DNA from: Sedimenticola sp.
GTDB taxonomy: Bacteria; Pseudomonadota; Gammaproteobacteria; Chromatiales; Chromatiaceae
Reading direction: 5' to 3'
Assembly: GCA_027068915.1 (NCBI GenBank)
Contig: JAMOLT010000054.1
Coordinates: 1-63,237, forward strand
Length of the DNA: 63,237 bases
Made by a program: the position numbers and the translations under genes. This document shows positions 45,313 to 53,300 of this stretch, in pieces; the first letter of the stretch is position 1, and each line of letters opens with the position of its first letter. The notes under the pieces are model-generated. The model saw only the letters and a program-made list of their open reading frames with translations. It made no database searches and was not told the origin of the DNA.

Positions 45313-46143
45313 ATGAATTCTCTGATGGAAGATAATCTGGATAAAGATAAATATGGGCGTGTCCCTGAAGATCGTGCACATGGAAAGCCAGATTCACATG
45401 GTAGCAGTCTTGAAGTGAAGTTAAAGTCGGCGCAACAGATTGCGTTGATGAAAGAACCATTGCCCCAGAGCGTTTCCCAGCTTCGGGCAAGAAAAATCAT
45501 TTATCCCGAAATGAAAGACCGGGACGTTCTGGATACATTTCGCAGACTACGAACAAAGCTTTTACAGATCAGTGCTGGCGACAATTTTATTGTGATGCTG
45601 ACGCCGGTAGTGCCAGGCAATGGAGCCAGCTTCAGCGCTACAAACCTGGCTGTGGCGTTCGCATTGGACAATACCAAAACTGCTTTAGTGGTTGATTGCA
45701 ACTTTCGCAATCCGGTTCAGCACAAACGGTTTGGTGTTGGCGGCACCAGGGAGTTGATAGGTCTTACGGACTATATTGAAAACCCGGATACGTTGGATCC
45801 GGAAGGCTGGTCTGTGGATGATATCATTTATCCTACGGGCATAAAACGTGTCTCTATGGTGCCAGTAGGAAAAAGGCGGGAAGTATCCCAGGAGTATGTT
45901 GCCTCTGCACATATGGAAGCTTTTTTTGCAGAAGTGAGAAATCGCTATCCTGACAGGTTCATTTTTGTTGATGCGCCTTCTATATCAGAGTCTCCCGATG
46001 CCATGGTTTTGGCAGATTTATGCGATATGGTCGTGCTCTGTGTAGGATATGGGAAAACAACGCTGAACCGAATTGCACAGGTGGCAGCAGAGTTTGGTGA
46101 TGAGAAGCTGGCTGGTGTGATTTTTACTGAGGGAGTGGCATGA
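45313..46143 (+). CDS. BY-kinase-like protein with degenerate P-loop
   Basis: A 276-residue protein with the fold signature of bacterial tyrosine kinases of the Wzc/CpsD class. The helix FRRLRTKLLQI precedes the nucleotide loop, and Walker A-prime ALVVDCNFRNP, Walker B FIFVDAPSISESPDA and VVLCVGYGKTT are in the right order. The Walker A motif itself reads VPGNGASFSATNLA: the lysine expected in GxGK(S/T) is alanine. The C-terminus ends EKLAGVIFTEGVA, with no tyrosine cluster. It is therefore probably not an active autokinase. I prefer the ATG at 45313 over the TTG at 45298. It is coupled to the barrel gene by ATGA. Confidence 0.82.
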   Translation: MNSLMEDNLDKDKYGRVPEDRAHGKPDSHGSSLEVKLKSAQQIALMKEPLPQSVSQLRARKIIYPEMKDRDVLDTFRRLRTKLLQISAGDNFIVMLTPVVPGNGASFSATNLAVAFALDNTKTALVVDCNFRNPVQHKRFGVGGTRELIGLTDYIENPDTLDPEGWSVDDIIYPTGIKRVSMVPVGKRREVSQEYVASAHMEAFFAEVRNRYPDRFIFVDAPSISESPDAMVLADLCDMVVLCVGYGKTTLNRIAQVAAEFGDEKLAGVIFTEGVA

Positions 46144-47417
46144 GTATGCGACTGGTATTGGCTGGTGTTTTTTCTCTTGGTTTTTCCTTGTTTGTCTTGC
46201 CTGTAAATGCTGGAACCTGGGGGTATTTTGGATCCTATCAACTGGATTATTCGGATAATATAGAGCAAATCAATGCAGGAGGTACGTCCGGGGTTTACCA
46301 TACACTTTCTGCCGGAGTTGGATATGAAGAGCATGGCACCCGCCTGGATGCGAGCGTTGATGGCAGTGTCGCATATGTCCATTATCCAAATGACGTGTTC
46401 GACGATCAAACCCGCCTCTATCTGAATGGTGACTTGCGTTGGGCGCTGGTTCGCGACCGGCTGTTCTGGGTGGTTACTGATTCACTGACAAATGAGCCAA
46501 TCAATTCCAGAGTGCCGAATGTTCCGGCAAATCTGCAGCAGACCAATGTATTCGCTACCGGGCCCAGTTTGCTGTACCAATTTGATTTGGCGAATCGGGT
46601 GCAGGCTGACATGCGGTATATGAATTCCTGGGCTGAGGAAATAGATACTTTCAACTCTGACCGCTGGTTTTTGGGGGGGAGCTGGGTCTACGGAAGTGCA
46701 AATGCAACCGATATTTCCCTGAGTGCTACTTTCTATGACGTGGGTTTTGACCAGGATCAGGTTGCTGGTGTAGAAGACTACAGGCGCAGCAGTGTATTTG
46801 CTGGCTGGGAGAGGCGTAATGGACCTTCTTCTTTGCGTTTTGAAGTTGGTCTGATCAATATGGATTTTGATAAGTCAGATAGTGAAAGCGGATGGCACGG
46901 GCTGGTGGAATGGAATCATATTATCTCCAGCAGTTCATCGTTGGTTGTAAATGCTCGCCACGGGTTTACAGATTCGGCTTTGTCTATCGCGGCTGCTGTT
47001 GACCCGGAAAGTATTGGTACGAACGTGATTTCCGGACAAGTGTATGAGGTAAATGCGGTTGATGCTTCCTTCAGATACGACTTAACGGTTTCTGCTATAC
47101 AGCTACTTGTTAATTATGAAAAACAAGATTACATAGCTGTTGGGGAGTTGGATCGCGACTTGGCTAGTGCTGCTATCCATTGGAGCAGAAGTTTTGGCGG
47201 GGGATGGAGTAGCCGCCTTTCTGGCAGGATAAGCTGGGCGGAATATGAAGATGGCCGCTCGGATGACACCTACCTGTTGTATGCGGGGGCAGAGTATTTG
47301 GGAACGCGCAATTTGACTTATAGTCTCGGCGTGAACTGGGAGCGCAGAGACAGTTCAGTGTCAGCTTCAGAATACGATAGTGCGGGGGTTGTGTTCCTGG
47401 TGCGTTACACCAGATAA
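46140..47417 (+). CDS. Outer-membrane beta-barrel protein of the exopolysaccharide operon
   Basis: A 425-residue protein with a signal peptide (cleavage after VNA near residue 22) followed by alternating amphipathic strands throughout. Examples are YFGSYQLDYSDNIEQI at the start, ARHGFTDSALS in the middle and YSLGVNWERRDSS near the end; it finishes VFLVRYTR. Similar barrels (TIGR03016 / EpsL-like) sit at this position in exopolysaccharide loci of the XrtA type and may form the outer-membrane pore. The start overlaps the previous stop. Confidence 0.8.
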   Translation: MSMRLVLAGVFSLGFSLFVLPVNAGTWGYFGSYQLDYSDNIEQINAGGTSGVYHTLSAGVGYEEHGTRLDASVDGSVAYVHYPNDVFDDQTRLYLNGDLRWALVRDRLFWVVTDSLTNEPINSRVPNVPANLQQTNVFATGPSLLYQFDLANRVQADMRYMNSWAEEIDTFNSDRWFLGGSWVYGSANATDISLSATFYDVGFDQDQVAGVEDYRRSSVFAGWERRNGPSSLRFEVGLINMDFDKSDSESGWHGLVEWNHIISSSSSLVVNARHGFTDSALSIAAAVDPESIGTNVISGQVYEVNAVDASFRYDLTVSAIQLLVNYEKQDYIAVGELDRDLASAAIHWSRSFGGGWSSRLSGRISWAEYEDGRSDDTYLLYAGAEYLGTRNLTYSLGVNWERRDSSVSASEYDSAGVVFLVRYTR

Positions 47418-47451
47418 TGAAGTAAAAACAATTGCGTGATGGTTTTCACAA

Positions 47452-48321
47452 ATGAGTGTCAATTACCGGCATTGTTATGATCTTTTGCAGCTCAACCCGG
47501 ATGCCACATGGGAAGATTTGCGAAAAAACTACAAACATCTGGTTCAGCGCTGCCATCCGGATCGATTTGAGAAAGACCCAGTCGCCAGGGAGGAGGCAGA
47601 GGTTCAATTGCGTGCACTTAACAATGCGTATCAGGTGCTTTCAGGTTATTACAAATCTCATCATCGATTGCCTCTGGGGAAGGCCGCGACCCATTCCGGC
47701 TGGCAGTTTCAGAATACTTCCGGCCTTGAAAGCAGGGAAGAGGAGTACCGGGCGGCGAGAAAATGGTCGGTATTCAATGCAGTTGTTTCCAAATGGCTGG
47801 TTCTCGGTGTTCCTCTAGGTTTGATCGTGCTGGTCTTTGCTTTTCTTCTGAGCCAATTCGGTAAAGGTGAGGCTGAGGTAAACAAGGAAGAGGGGTATTT
47901 GGTGTCAAATACTCCACAGCTGGCTGCTGCCGGTGCAAAACCTGTTTCTACCTTTCGGTTTGGGGATTCCAGGGAGCGGGTTTTGGCGGTGCAGGGTAAC
48001 CCTACCCGCATATCTGGTGATTCATGGTTTTACGGAAAATCCAGAGTGGATTTTAAGCAGGAATATGTCGTTGGTTGGTATATCGAAGATACTCCCTTGC
48101 AAACCAGTGGGGTTCTGCCTGGAAAGGGGCAAAAGCGGATTGACGTGGGGATGAGTATGGACGAAGTTCTGGCCATACAAGGGATTCCGGTAATGAAATC
48201 CAAACGTCGCTGGGACTATGGCGCATCTTTTATTGAATTTCATAATGGGAAAGTTGTTGGCTGGTATAGCTCGGTGCTTAGGCCCCTGATCGTCGATGAA
48301 AAACCCAGAAGCAAACATTGA
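47452..48321 (+). CDS. Membrane J-domain protein with two SmpA/BamE-like repeats
   Basis: A 289-residue protein. Residues 6-68 form a J domain with HPD at 35-37 (QRCHPDRF), the motif that stimulates DnaK. A membrane helix at about 115-135 follows. The C-terminal part has two related units, 167-211 (FRFGDSRERVLAVQGNPTRI, SRVDF, VVGWY) and 229-273 (IDVGMSMDEVLAIQGIPVMK, SFIEF, VVGWYSS), which recall the SmpA/OmlA (BamE) fold. With the J domain in the cytoplasm the repeats would be periplasmic. It closes the wza-wzz operon and ends 6 bases before the convergent EpsB gene. Function unknown; assembly of the export complex is a guess. Confidence 0.8.
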   Translation: MSVNYRHCYDLLQLNPDATWEDLRKNYKHLVQRCHPDRFEKDPVAREEAEVQLRALNNAYQVLSGYYKSHHRLPLGKAATHSGWQFQNTSGLESREEEYRAARKWSVFNAVVSKWLVLGVPLGLIVLVFAFLLSQFGKGEAEVNKEEGYLVSNTPQLAAAGAKPVSTFRFGDSRERVLAVQGNPTRISGDSWFYGKSRVDFKQEYVVGWYIEDTPLQTSGVLPGKGQKRIDVGMSMDEVLAIQGIPVMKSKRRWDYGASFIEFHNGKVVGWYSSVLRPLIVDEKPRSKH

Positions 48322-48327
48322 TTTGGT

Positions 48328-49728
48328 TCAGCGTGCACCTTTTCCGAACAATACGATTTCCACCGTCCTGAGTAATATAATCATGTCAAAGCGCAAGGAT
48401 TGGTGCTTTACATAATACAAATCAAACTTCAGTTTTTCTGCAGCATCTTTTTCATTTGCACCATATGGGTAGCTCAGTTGCGCCCAGCCAGTGAGGCCGG
48501 GTTTTACGATATGCCGTATGTCGTAATACGGTATGTTCTGGGTAAGCATTTTTACAAACTCCGGCCGCTCCGGGCGCGGCCCCACAAAACTCATTTCTCC
48601 CTTGATGACATTCCAGCATTGGGGAAGTTCATCAATTCTTGTCTTGCGAATGAACCGGCCAACCCGCGTAACACGATCGTCGTTTTTTTGTGCCCAGCGT
48701 GCTTTGCCGTCCGCTTCCGCATCTGTTCGCATGCTGCGAAATTTCAGAACATTAAACAGTTGACCTCCTTCTCCGACGCGGGATTGACGAAATAATATGG
48801 GGCCTTTGAAGCCACTTTCCGTCCAGATTGCTATTGCTGTAAGCAGCATTATTGGTGAGGACAGGATGCATATAATTATGCTCATCGTCAGATCGAATGT
48901 GCGCTTGATCGTCTGCGAGATGGGGTCAAGGCGGAAGCCTTCAGAAAATATGAGCCAGCTGGGTGTTAGCAGATCCAGTTTGAGCTTGCCTGCCTGGCGC
49001 TCGAAAAGTGTGGGCAAATCAATAATATTGATACCGGCAAGCTTGCATTGCAGCAGTTCCTGCATGTCCATGCTTGCGCGCCGTTCATCCTGTGCAACAA
49101 CGATTTCATCAATGGCTTGCGTCTTTGCAGTTTCCAATAGCGTATTGGAGGGCGAAATAAGCATCGACTTGTCGATCTCGATTTTTTCATTTTCTGTTGA
49201 GAGAAACCCTACAATCTGAATGCCACGACGATCAGATCGGCGTCTTAACTTGCTTGGTATGTTGGCAGCTCTTTCTCCTGCGCCCAAGATCAAAACACGC
49301 AAGCCAGGGGCGCGCTCATCAAGGAATTGAAAAAACAGGGGGCGCAGGGTTCCAACCGCTAACAGGGAGAACAGCATAGTCAGGAAGAATACACCCCGTC
49401 CAAGATACAGGCTGGGAAAAATGTAGAACAAAATAATTGAAAAGATGCCGCCAAGGGCGAATGCCGCCAGTACACGGGAAAACATACCAATAGGGTCTTC
49501 CCGTGATCGCACCTGGTAGAGTCCCATGGCTGCCATGGAGGGGAGCATGACGGATGCATAGGCGATAGCGTTGGCCAGAACTGAATTGACTCCTCTGTTG
49601 CTGTGTAGTTCGGTTTCACCGATGAAGCGCAAGGCGATGGCAAGGTATACAGAGCCACCAAATATCAGTGCTTCAAGAAGAACTAGCGGCAGAATGATAT
49701 GGGTGGGGGTGGTGTTGCTCAGGTGCAT
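48328..49728 (-). CDS. Undecaprenyl-phosphate sugar phosphotransferase (EpsB/WcaJ type)
   Basis: A 466-residue polyprenyl-phosphate glycosyl-1-phosphate transferase that starts repeat-unit synthesis. About five N-terminal helices and a CoA-binding-like cytoplasmic domain ([19 protein letters not shown] near 145) precede the catalytic C-terminus. That part has [56 protein letters not shown] and [11 protein letters not shown]. The architecture matches TIGR03013 (EpsB_2), the initiating enzyme of XrtA-type exopolysaccharide loci. Only one such enzyme is visible in the window, so both export routes may share it, or the ABC route may start elsewhere. Confidence 0.92.
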   Translation of the reverse strand: MHLSNTTPTHIILPLVLLEALIFGGSVYLAIALRFIGETELHSNRGVNSVLANAIAYASVMLPSMAAMGLYQVRSREDPIGMFSRVLAAFALGGIFSIILFYIFPSLYLGRGVFFLTMLFSLLAVGTLRPLFFQFLDERAPGLRVLILGAGERAANIPSKLRRRSDRRGIQIVGFLSTENEKIEIDKSMLISPSNTLLETAKTQAIDEIVVAQDERRASMDMQELLQCKLAGINIIDLPTLFERQAGKLKLDLLTPSWLIFSEGFRLDPISQTIKRTFDLTMSIIICILSSPIMLLTAIAIWTESGFKGPILFRQSRVGEGGQLFNVLKFRSMRTDAEADGKARWAQKNDDRVTRVGRFIRKTRIDELPQCWNVIKGEMSFVGPRPERPEFVKMLTQNIPYYDIRHIVKPGLTGWAQLSYPYGANEKDAAEKLKFDLYYVKHQSLRFDMIILLRTVEIVLFGKGAR

Positions 49729-49741
49729 GTTTGGTTCCGGG

Positions 49742-50728
49742 TTAAAAGATATCTTCCAGGATGCATGGCGGCGTATGCAGATAGGTTGTAGCTCTTCGTT
49801 TGGCCTCTATGTCACGATACACTGCTTGTGCCTGCTCCAATGTGATGTGCAGATATTCTGCCATCTGAATTTCTGGTATTGCGTGGTTATAGCACCATAG
49901 CGCTGCATCCATTTGCCGGTAGGGTAAGGCGAAATAGAACTCATCCTGTCCCTGATCCAGACTGTAGGTATCGGTAGTTGGCGTGGTGCTGCATATGTTG
50001 TTGGGTAAGCACAGGTGTCTGGCCATGGCGTAAACCTGGGTTTTGTACAGGTGAGCGATAGGCTTTATATCGGCAGCGCCATCGCCATTCTTGACAAAAA
50101 AACCTTGGTCATATTCAAGGCGATTCGGCGTGCCGATGACAGCGTAGTTCAGCCGGTCGGCGTGATAGTACTCAAGGTTTTTTCTGATACGCTGTTTGAA
50201 ATTGGTGGCAGCAACAATTTGCAGATACTGCTTGAGTGCCAGCCGTTCCTTGAGTAAATCACCCTCCGGCGTTTCTACGACCAAGTGGAAATGGTTGATA
50301 GTTCCAGCAGCTCCTCCGGAAATGACGATCTTATTTTTCCAGCTCCCGTCATATTCTGGGAAAACTTCGCGGATGGCGGCATCTCGTTGCTTGTAACAAC
50401 CAATGGCTTCCAGTGTTGGCGCAATGTCCTTTTCTATATAGGAAACGCCAGCATGTTTTACCATTTGCAGTCCCAGCTCCATGCTGCTGGAAGATGAATC
50501 GGTTTCCGGAAGGAGAAGGCCGAAAACCCGGTCGGCTCCTAGGGTGCGCACGGCCAGTTTCAGGCAGACAGAGCTGTCTATGCCCCCTGATACTGCTACG
50601 ATTAGACCTCGCCGATGCAGCTTGGTGCGCAAAACCTGACGAATAAATGCGCTGATCCTTTGGGCTTCGTTTTCCAGATCCAGATCCAGGCCCGCCTGAA
50701 TGCGATTTTCCAGGCTATCGTTGTTCAC
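49742..50728 (-). CDS. NAD(+) synthase-like ATP-pyrophosphatase
   Basis: A 328-residue NadE-family protein. The PP-loop is AVSGGIDSSVCLKL (SGGIDSS at 47-53), and the donor region TPNRLEYDQGFFVKNGDGAA and DIKPIAHLYKTQV matches ammonia-dependent NAD synthase. It is longer than usual (E. coli NadE is 275 residues). An extra segment at about 105-165, including VISGGAAGTINHFHLVVET, separates the PP-loop from the NFKQRIRK motif. The start is GTG with AGGGGA before it. It faces asnB and lies next to the initiating transferase gene, so it may be a specialised amide- or adenylate-forming paralogue rather than the housekeeping NadE. Plain NAD synthesis remains possible. Confidence 0.78.
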   Translation of the reverse strand: MNNDSLENRIQAGLDLDLENEAQRISAFIRQVLRTKLHRRGLIVAVSGGIDSSVCLKLAVRTLGADRVFGLLLPETDSSSSSMELGLQMVKHAGVSYIEKDIAPTLEAIGCYKQRDAAIREVFPEYDGSWKNKIVISGGAAGTINHFHLVVETPEGDLLKERLALKQYLQIVAATNFKQRIRKNLEYYHADRLNYAVIGTPNRLEYDQGFFVKNGDGAADIKPIAHLYKTQVYAMARHLCLPNNICSTTPTTDTYSLDQGQDEFYFALPYRQMDAALWCYNHAIPEIQMAEYLHITLEQAQAVYRDIEAKRRATTYLHTPPCILEDIF

Positions 50729-50898
50729 CGGTGTGTATCCCCTGCTTTGTTATTCATCAAGATACTCTCCCCAGCTGGGTTCTCAGGAGTATCAGATTGA
50801 ATGCTGATGATCTCGCTATATTGCCAGATTCTTGCGTTCAGAACTATACTAGTTTGTGTAGGAATTGACTGAAAATTCCGATCCCAAAAATGTCAAAA

Positions 50899-50960
50899 AC
50901 GGTTGTCCGGGAAAAGAACAAAACCATGTTATGATGAGAAAATATGTGTTGGACAACCGT
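50899..50960. promoter_or_regulatory. Ten-base inverted repeat around a -10-like element, upstream of asnB
   Basis: ACGGTTGTCC (50899-50908) and GGACAACCGT (50951-50960) are perfect reverse complements separated by 42 bases. Between them lies TATGAT (50930-50935), a good -10 hexamer without a matching -35. The arms would lie about 52 bases apart, five helical turns, on either side of a start point near 50942. This could be a pair of operator half-sites or a long leader hairpin. I did not find the motif elsewhere in the window's intergenic regions. Confidence 0.5.
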
Positions 50961-51003
50961 AATTTTCTTAATCCACTACTCTTATTTTTCCTCAATATAG
51001 ACT

Positions 51004-52947
51004 ATGTGTGGCATATCCGGGATAGTGAATTTAAAGCACCGGGAAACCCCGTCGAGGGATGAGTTGGAGCGCATGATTCAGGCGCTCCGACACCGAGGCC
51101 CAGACGGTTTTGGTTTTTTCTCCGCGCCTGGGATTGGGTTGGCGCATGCCCGGTTGAGCATTATTGACCTGGAAGGCGGAGATCAACCTATTCATAATGA
51201 GGATGGGGCCGTACAGGTGGTTTTCAATGGGGAGATTTTTAATTTCCTCGAGCTGCGCCGTATGCTGCAGAAACTTGGGCACCGGTTTTATACCCGCTCG
51301 GATACGGAGGTGATTGTTCACTTGTATGAAGAGTATGGGGATGCATTCGTCAAGCATATGGTGGGGCAATTTGCCATTGCACTGTGGGACAGCAAAGCAC
51401 AGCGCCTGCTCCTGATCAGGGACAGGGCCGGAATTCGCCCTCTTTTCTATACGATAGCGGCTGGTCGTCTGTATTTTGCCTCAGAAGTAAAATCTTTGTT
51501 TACGCAACCGGCGGTTACCCGCAGTCTCAACCTAACGGCGTTGGGCGAAGTGTTTACTTTCTGGTCCACCTTGGAGCCTAACAGCCTGTTTGAAGATGTG
51601 TATTCATTGCCACCAGGACATCAGATGGTTGTGGATCAGGGGGAGATTCGCTGTTCAAGGTATTGGGACTGGACGTTTCCGCTGGATGGCATACCCGACC
51701 ACCGAAGTGCGAATGACTGGGCTGAAGAACTTCGTGAATTGATGGTCGATTCAGTAAGGCTGCGATTGCGATCAGACGTGCCGGTTGGAGCTTATCTCAG
51801 TGGCGGTCTGGATTCCTCGGTTATCACTTCCCTCATCCGCAACTACACCAATACTCCGCTACGTACCTTCTCTATCGGTTTTGAAGATGGAGAGTTTGAT
51901 GAAAGTGTTTTTCAGCGAGAATTGATTCAGTATCTGCAAACGGACCATACTCACGTTACCTGCAAGGCGCAAGACATCAGCCGCTTGTTTCCGCAAGTGG
52001 TATGGCATGCGGAATCAACCATTCTTCGCACGGCTCCTGCGCCAATGATGCTGCTATCCCAGCATGTGCGGGAAAGTAACTACAAGGTCGTGTTGACCGG
52101 TGAAGGTGCTGATGAGGTGTTTGGCGGCTATGATATCTTCAAGGAAGCAAAAATCCGGCGCTTTTGCCAGCGCTTTCCGAATTCCAGGTTGCGACCGCTG
52201 ATTCTGAAAAACCTCTATCCTTATCTGAAGCATTCCCCCACGGCGGGGGGGGATTTTGGCAAGCGGTTTTTTCAGCAGGGCATGGAATATATCGATAAGC
52301 CCTATTTTGCCCATATTCCCCGTTGGAGTACCACCCGGCGCAGCTGGAGGTTTTTCTCCAGGGAGATGAAAGATCTGTTGCAGGGAAAAGTAGGCTATGA
52401 CTCCATTGAGCGGATATTGCCTCCGGAAATCGAGCAATGGGATGCGCTCAACCGGGATCAATATATCGAGAATCATACGCTGCTTTCCGGCTATCTGTTG
52501 AACTCACAGGGCGATAGAATGGCTATGGCGAATTCGGTAGAGGGGAGATTTCCATTTCTGGATCACCGAGTCATGGAGTTTGCCGCAAAAATACCGGCGC
52601 GCTACAAGATCAAGGTTCTGAATGAAAAGTATATTCTGAAAAAATCCATGGCTGGACTGATTCCCGAGAGCATTCGCAGGCGTAGCAAGCAGCCTTATCG
52701 CGCACCCGACAGCCAGTCATTTTTCTCTGGTGGAAAGCCTGCTGGCTATGTACAGGAGCTGCTTGGCGAAGAGGCCTTGCGCGAGGCTGGGTATTTTAAT
52801 CCCGCTGCTGTCAGCAAGCTGTTGCACAAGAGTGCAAGCGGGAAGGTAATTGGTTTTTCGGACAATATGGCCTTTGTGGGCATATTGTCCACCATGCTGC
52901 TTGATAAGATGTTTATTCAAGGATACCCTGCATCTGCCTTCGAATAG
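51004..52947 (+). CDS. asnB: Asparagine-synthase-like glutamine amidotransferase
   Basis: A 647-residue class II amidotransferase. Cys2 is the nucleophile after Met removal (MCGISGIVNL), with R50, N75-G76-E77 (FNGEIF) and D100 forming the glutaminase site. The synthetase domain has the PP-loop SGGLDSS (266-272). It resembles the XrtA-system amidotransferase of exopolysaccharide loci (TIGR03108) more than housekeeping AsnB by context. It would use glutamine nitrogen and ATP to amidate an acid, perhaps a uronate or a carrier-bound acid. It heads the rightward operon with ACP, ligase and methyltransferase. Confidence 0.9.
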   Translation: MCGISGIVNLKHRETPSRDELERMIQALRHRGPDGFGFFSAPGIGLAHARLSIIDLEGGDQPIHNEDGAVQVVFNGEIFNFLELRRMLQKLGHRFYTRSDTEVIVHLYEEYGDAFVKHMVGQFAIALWDSKAQRLLLIRDRAGIRPLFYTIAAGRLYFASEVKSLFTQPAVTRSLNLTALGEVFTFWSTLEPNSLFEDVYSLPPGHQMVVDQGEIRCSRYWDWTFPLDGIPDHRSANDWAEELRELMVDSVRLRLRSDVPVGAYLSGGLDSSVITSLIRNYTNTPLRTFSIGFEDGEFDESVFQRELIQYLQTDHTHVTCKAQDISRLFPQVVWHAESTILRTAPAPMMLLSQHVRESNYKVVLTGEGADEVFGGYDIFKEAKIRRFCQRFPNSRLRPLILKNLYPYLKHSPTAGGDFGKRFFQQGMEYIDKPYFAHIPRWSTTRRSWRFFSREMKDLLQGKVGYDSIERILPPEIEQWDALNRDQYIENHTLLSGYLLNSQGDRMAMANSVEGRFPFLDHRVMEFAAKIPARYKIKVLNEKYILKKSMAGLIPESIRRRSKQPYRAPDSQSFFSGGKPAGYVQELLGEEALREAGYFNPAAVSKLLHKSASGKVIGFSDNMAFVGILSTMLLDKMFIQGYPASAFE

Positions 52948-52997
52948 ATGGTCGGTGTCCATCCATTCATTCATATACATTGGTTGTAGGATAGAAA

Positions 52998-53243
52998 ATG
53001 TCTACTGAAGAAAAAATACGAGCGTTTATTCTCGAAAACTATCTATTTACAGATGACCAGTCAGAACTGAAAAATGATGATTCTTTTCTGGATCAGGGAA
53101 TTCTGGATTCAACCGGCATTCTGGAGATCATTTTCTTTATTGAAGACGAGTTTAAAATAAAAATAAAGGATGAGGAAATGATTCCTGACAATCTTGATTC
53201 AGTAGATAAAATCGTAGCATTTGTCCATCGAAAGGAAGATTGA
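52998..53243 (+). CDS. Acyl carrier protein
   Basis: An 81-residue ACP. The phosphopantetheine serine is S38 in GILDSTGILE, where the usual DSL is DST. Acidic helices II and III follow (FFIEDEFKIKIKDEEM). It sits 50 bases after asnB and 57 bases before the acyl ligase, so it is a dedicated carrier rather than the fatty-acid ACP. Small ACPs with an AMP-forming ligase occur in exosortase-A-associated loci. The cargo is unknown. Confidence 0.9.
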   Translation: MSTEEKIRAFILENYLFTDDQSELKNDDSFLDQGILDSTGILEIIFFIEDEFKIKIKDEEMIPDNLDSVDKIVAFVHRKED

Positions 53244-53253
53244 ATATTTTTTA

Positions 53254-53276
53254 AGCACACTTCTGGGTTGTGTGCT
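53254..53276. other. Hairpin between acp and the ligase gene
   Basis: AGCACAC (53254-53260) pairs with GTGTGCT (53270-53276). A T-run lies before it, not after, so it does not look like an intrinsic terminator on either strand. It may influence mRNA stability between the two genes. Confidence 0.45.
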
Positions 53277-53300
53277 GTCGTACCAGTGGCGGTTTTTTGA

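Noticed and set aside
45988-46090. GYGKTT near the C-terminus of the BY-kinase-like protein as a second P-loop
   Set aside because: A GKTT segment at this place is normal in the family after the fifth strand and is not the nucleotide-binding Walker A.
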